Assembly (NCBI GenBank): GCA_900759575.1
Contig: CAAEVU010000080.1
Coordinates: 1-14,597, forward strand
Origin: Clostridia bacterium
GTDB taxonomy: Bacteria; Bacillota; Clostridia; Oscillospirales; Acutalibacteraceae
Reading direction: 5' to 3'
Length of the DNA stretch: 14,597 nt
Positions within the stretch are counted from its first letter, which is position 1, and every line of letters begins with the position of its first letter. Made by a program: the position numbers and the translations under genes. The notes below the pieces were generated by a model that saw only the letters and a program-made list of their open reading frames with translations, searched no databases and was not told the DNA's origin. Shown here piece by piece: positions 14,309-14,597 of the stretch.

Positions 14309-14597
14309 TTATTTCACCAGATTTTGATCGAACTTCATCAGGATGCTGGCCGCCTGGGCACGAGTTGCCGTACCCTGAGGATCCAGAGTCCCATCGTCAT
14401 GGCCGTTGATCAGCTCGTTGCCGTTGGCCCATTCCATAGCCTTTTCGGCCCAAGTTGCCACCTTGTCGCCATCCGAGAACTTGGTAAGGTCCGCAGTGGC
14501 GGTGAGGTCCAGCTTCTTATAGCTGGCGTAGTTGTACATCATCTGGGCGAACTCTTCCCGAGAGACCAGTTTTTCCGGCTGGAATATTCCATCCCCA
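14309..14597 (-). CDS. SLH-domain surface protein, C-terminal end only
   Basis: This is a partial gene, open at the right edge, so the start lies outside the window. The visible 95 residues run from GDGIFQPEKLVSREEFAQMM (the end of one SLH repeat) through KFSDGDKVATWAEKAMEWAN to INGHDDGTLDPQGTATRAQ, the last SLH repeat, ending KFDQNLVK. SLH repeats bind secondary wall polymers and display the protein on the surface. It is strongly similar at protein and DNA level to the end of the 933-residue SLH protein at the left, so the two are paralogues. What the rest of the protein carries cannot be seen. Confidence 0.9.
   Translation of the reverse strand, partial: GDGIFQPEKLVSREEFAQMMYNYASYKKLDLTATADLTKFSDGDKVATWAEKAMEWANGNELINGHDDGTLDPQGTATRAQAASILMKFDQNLVK

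Overview
The window (14.6 kb, moderate G+C) looks like chromosomal DNA of a gut-type Gram-positive Clostridia member, most likely an Oscillospiraceae-like lineage. The reasons are two SLH-domain surface proteins ending in the same INGHDDGT/AQAASILM-type repeat, AGGAGG-type ribosome binding sites with several GTG starts, sigma-A type promoters and compact GAAA-loop Rho-independent terminators. The taxonomic call is an inference from protein style only. There are no RNA genes, insertion sequences, CRISPR arrays or phage genes.

Layout from left to right: (i) 131-1333, minus: a two-headed regulator with an excisionase/MerR-like N-terminal helix-turn-helix, a helical middle and a LuxR-type C-terminal helix-turn-helix. 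It has its own promoter and terminator. (ii) 1563-4364, minus: a 933-residue secreted S-layer-homology protein with GLUG-like and beta-helix-like repeats. (iii) 4365-4842: an intergenic stretch with two minus-strand terminators and a possible 30-residue peptide on the plus strand. (iv) 4843-10152, minus: a five-gene operon of BlaI-type repressor, M56/BlaR1-type membrane metalloprotease, FtsX-like permease, ABC ATPase and a second, larger FtsX-like permease. It is driven by a near-consensus promoter whose spacer holds a palindrome. (v) 10390-11241, minus: a Cys-rich, DUF3795-like head fused to a multi-pass membrane domain. (vi) 11419-12033, minus: an orphan lipoprotein. (vii) 12362-14053, plus: a GH13 oligo-1,6-glucosidase-type enzyme with an extended -10 promoter and a leader containing repeats. 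(viii) 14309-14597, minus: the 3' end of a second SLH protein, paralogous to the one at the left.

The most system-like part is the BlaI/M56/ABC operon. The protease keeps the HExxH active site of BlaR1/MecR1 sensors but ends in only about 60 extracytoplasmic residues, so it has no penicillin-binding sensor domain. The regulated targets are MacB/FtsX-type transporter subunits in the same transcript. A plausible reading (inference) is a self-contained envelope-stress or antimicrobial-compound sensing and export module: an outside signal activates the protease, BlaI is removed from the palindromic operator, and the transporter is made. The other genes are transcribed separately, with terminators between almost every pair. 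The glucosidase converges on the second SLH gene, with one strong terminator for each direction.
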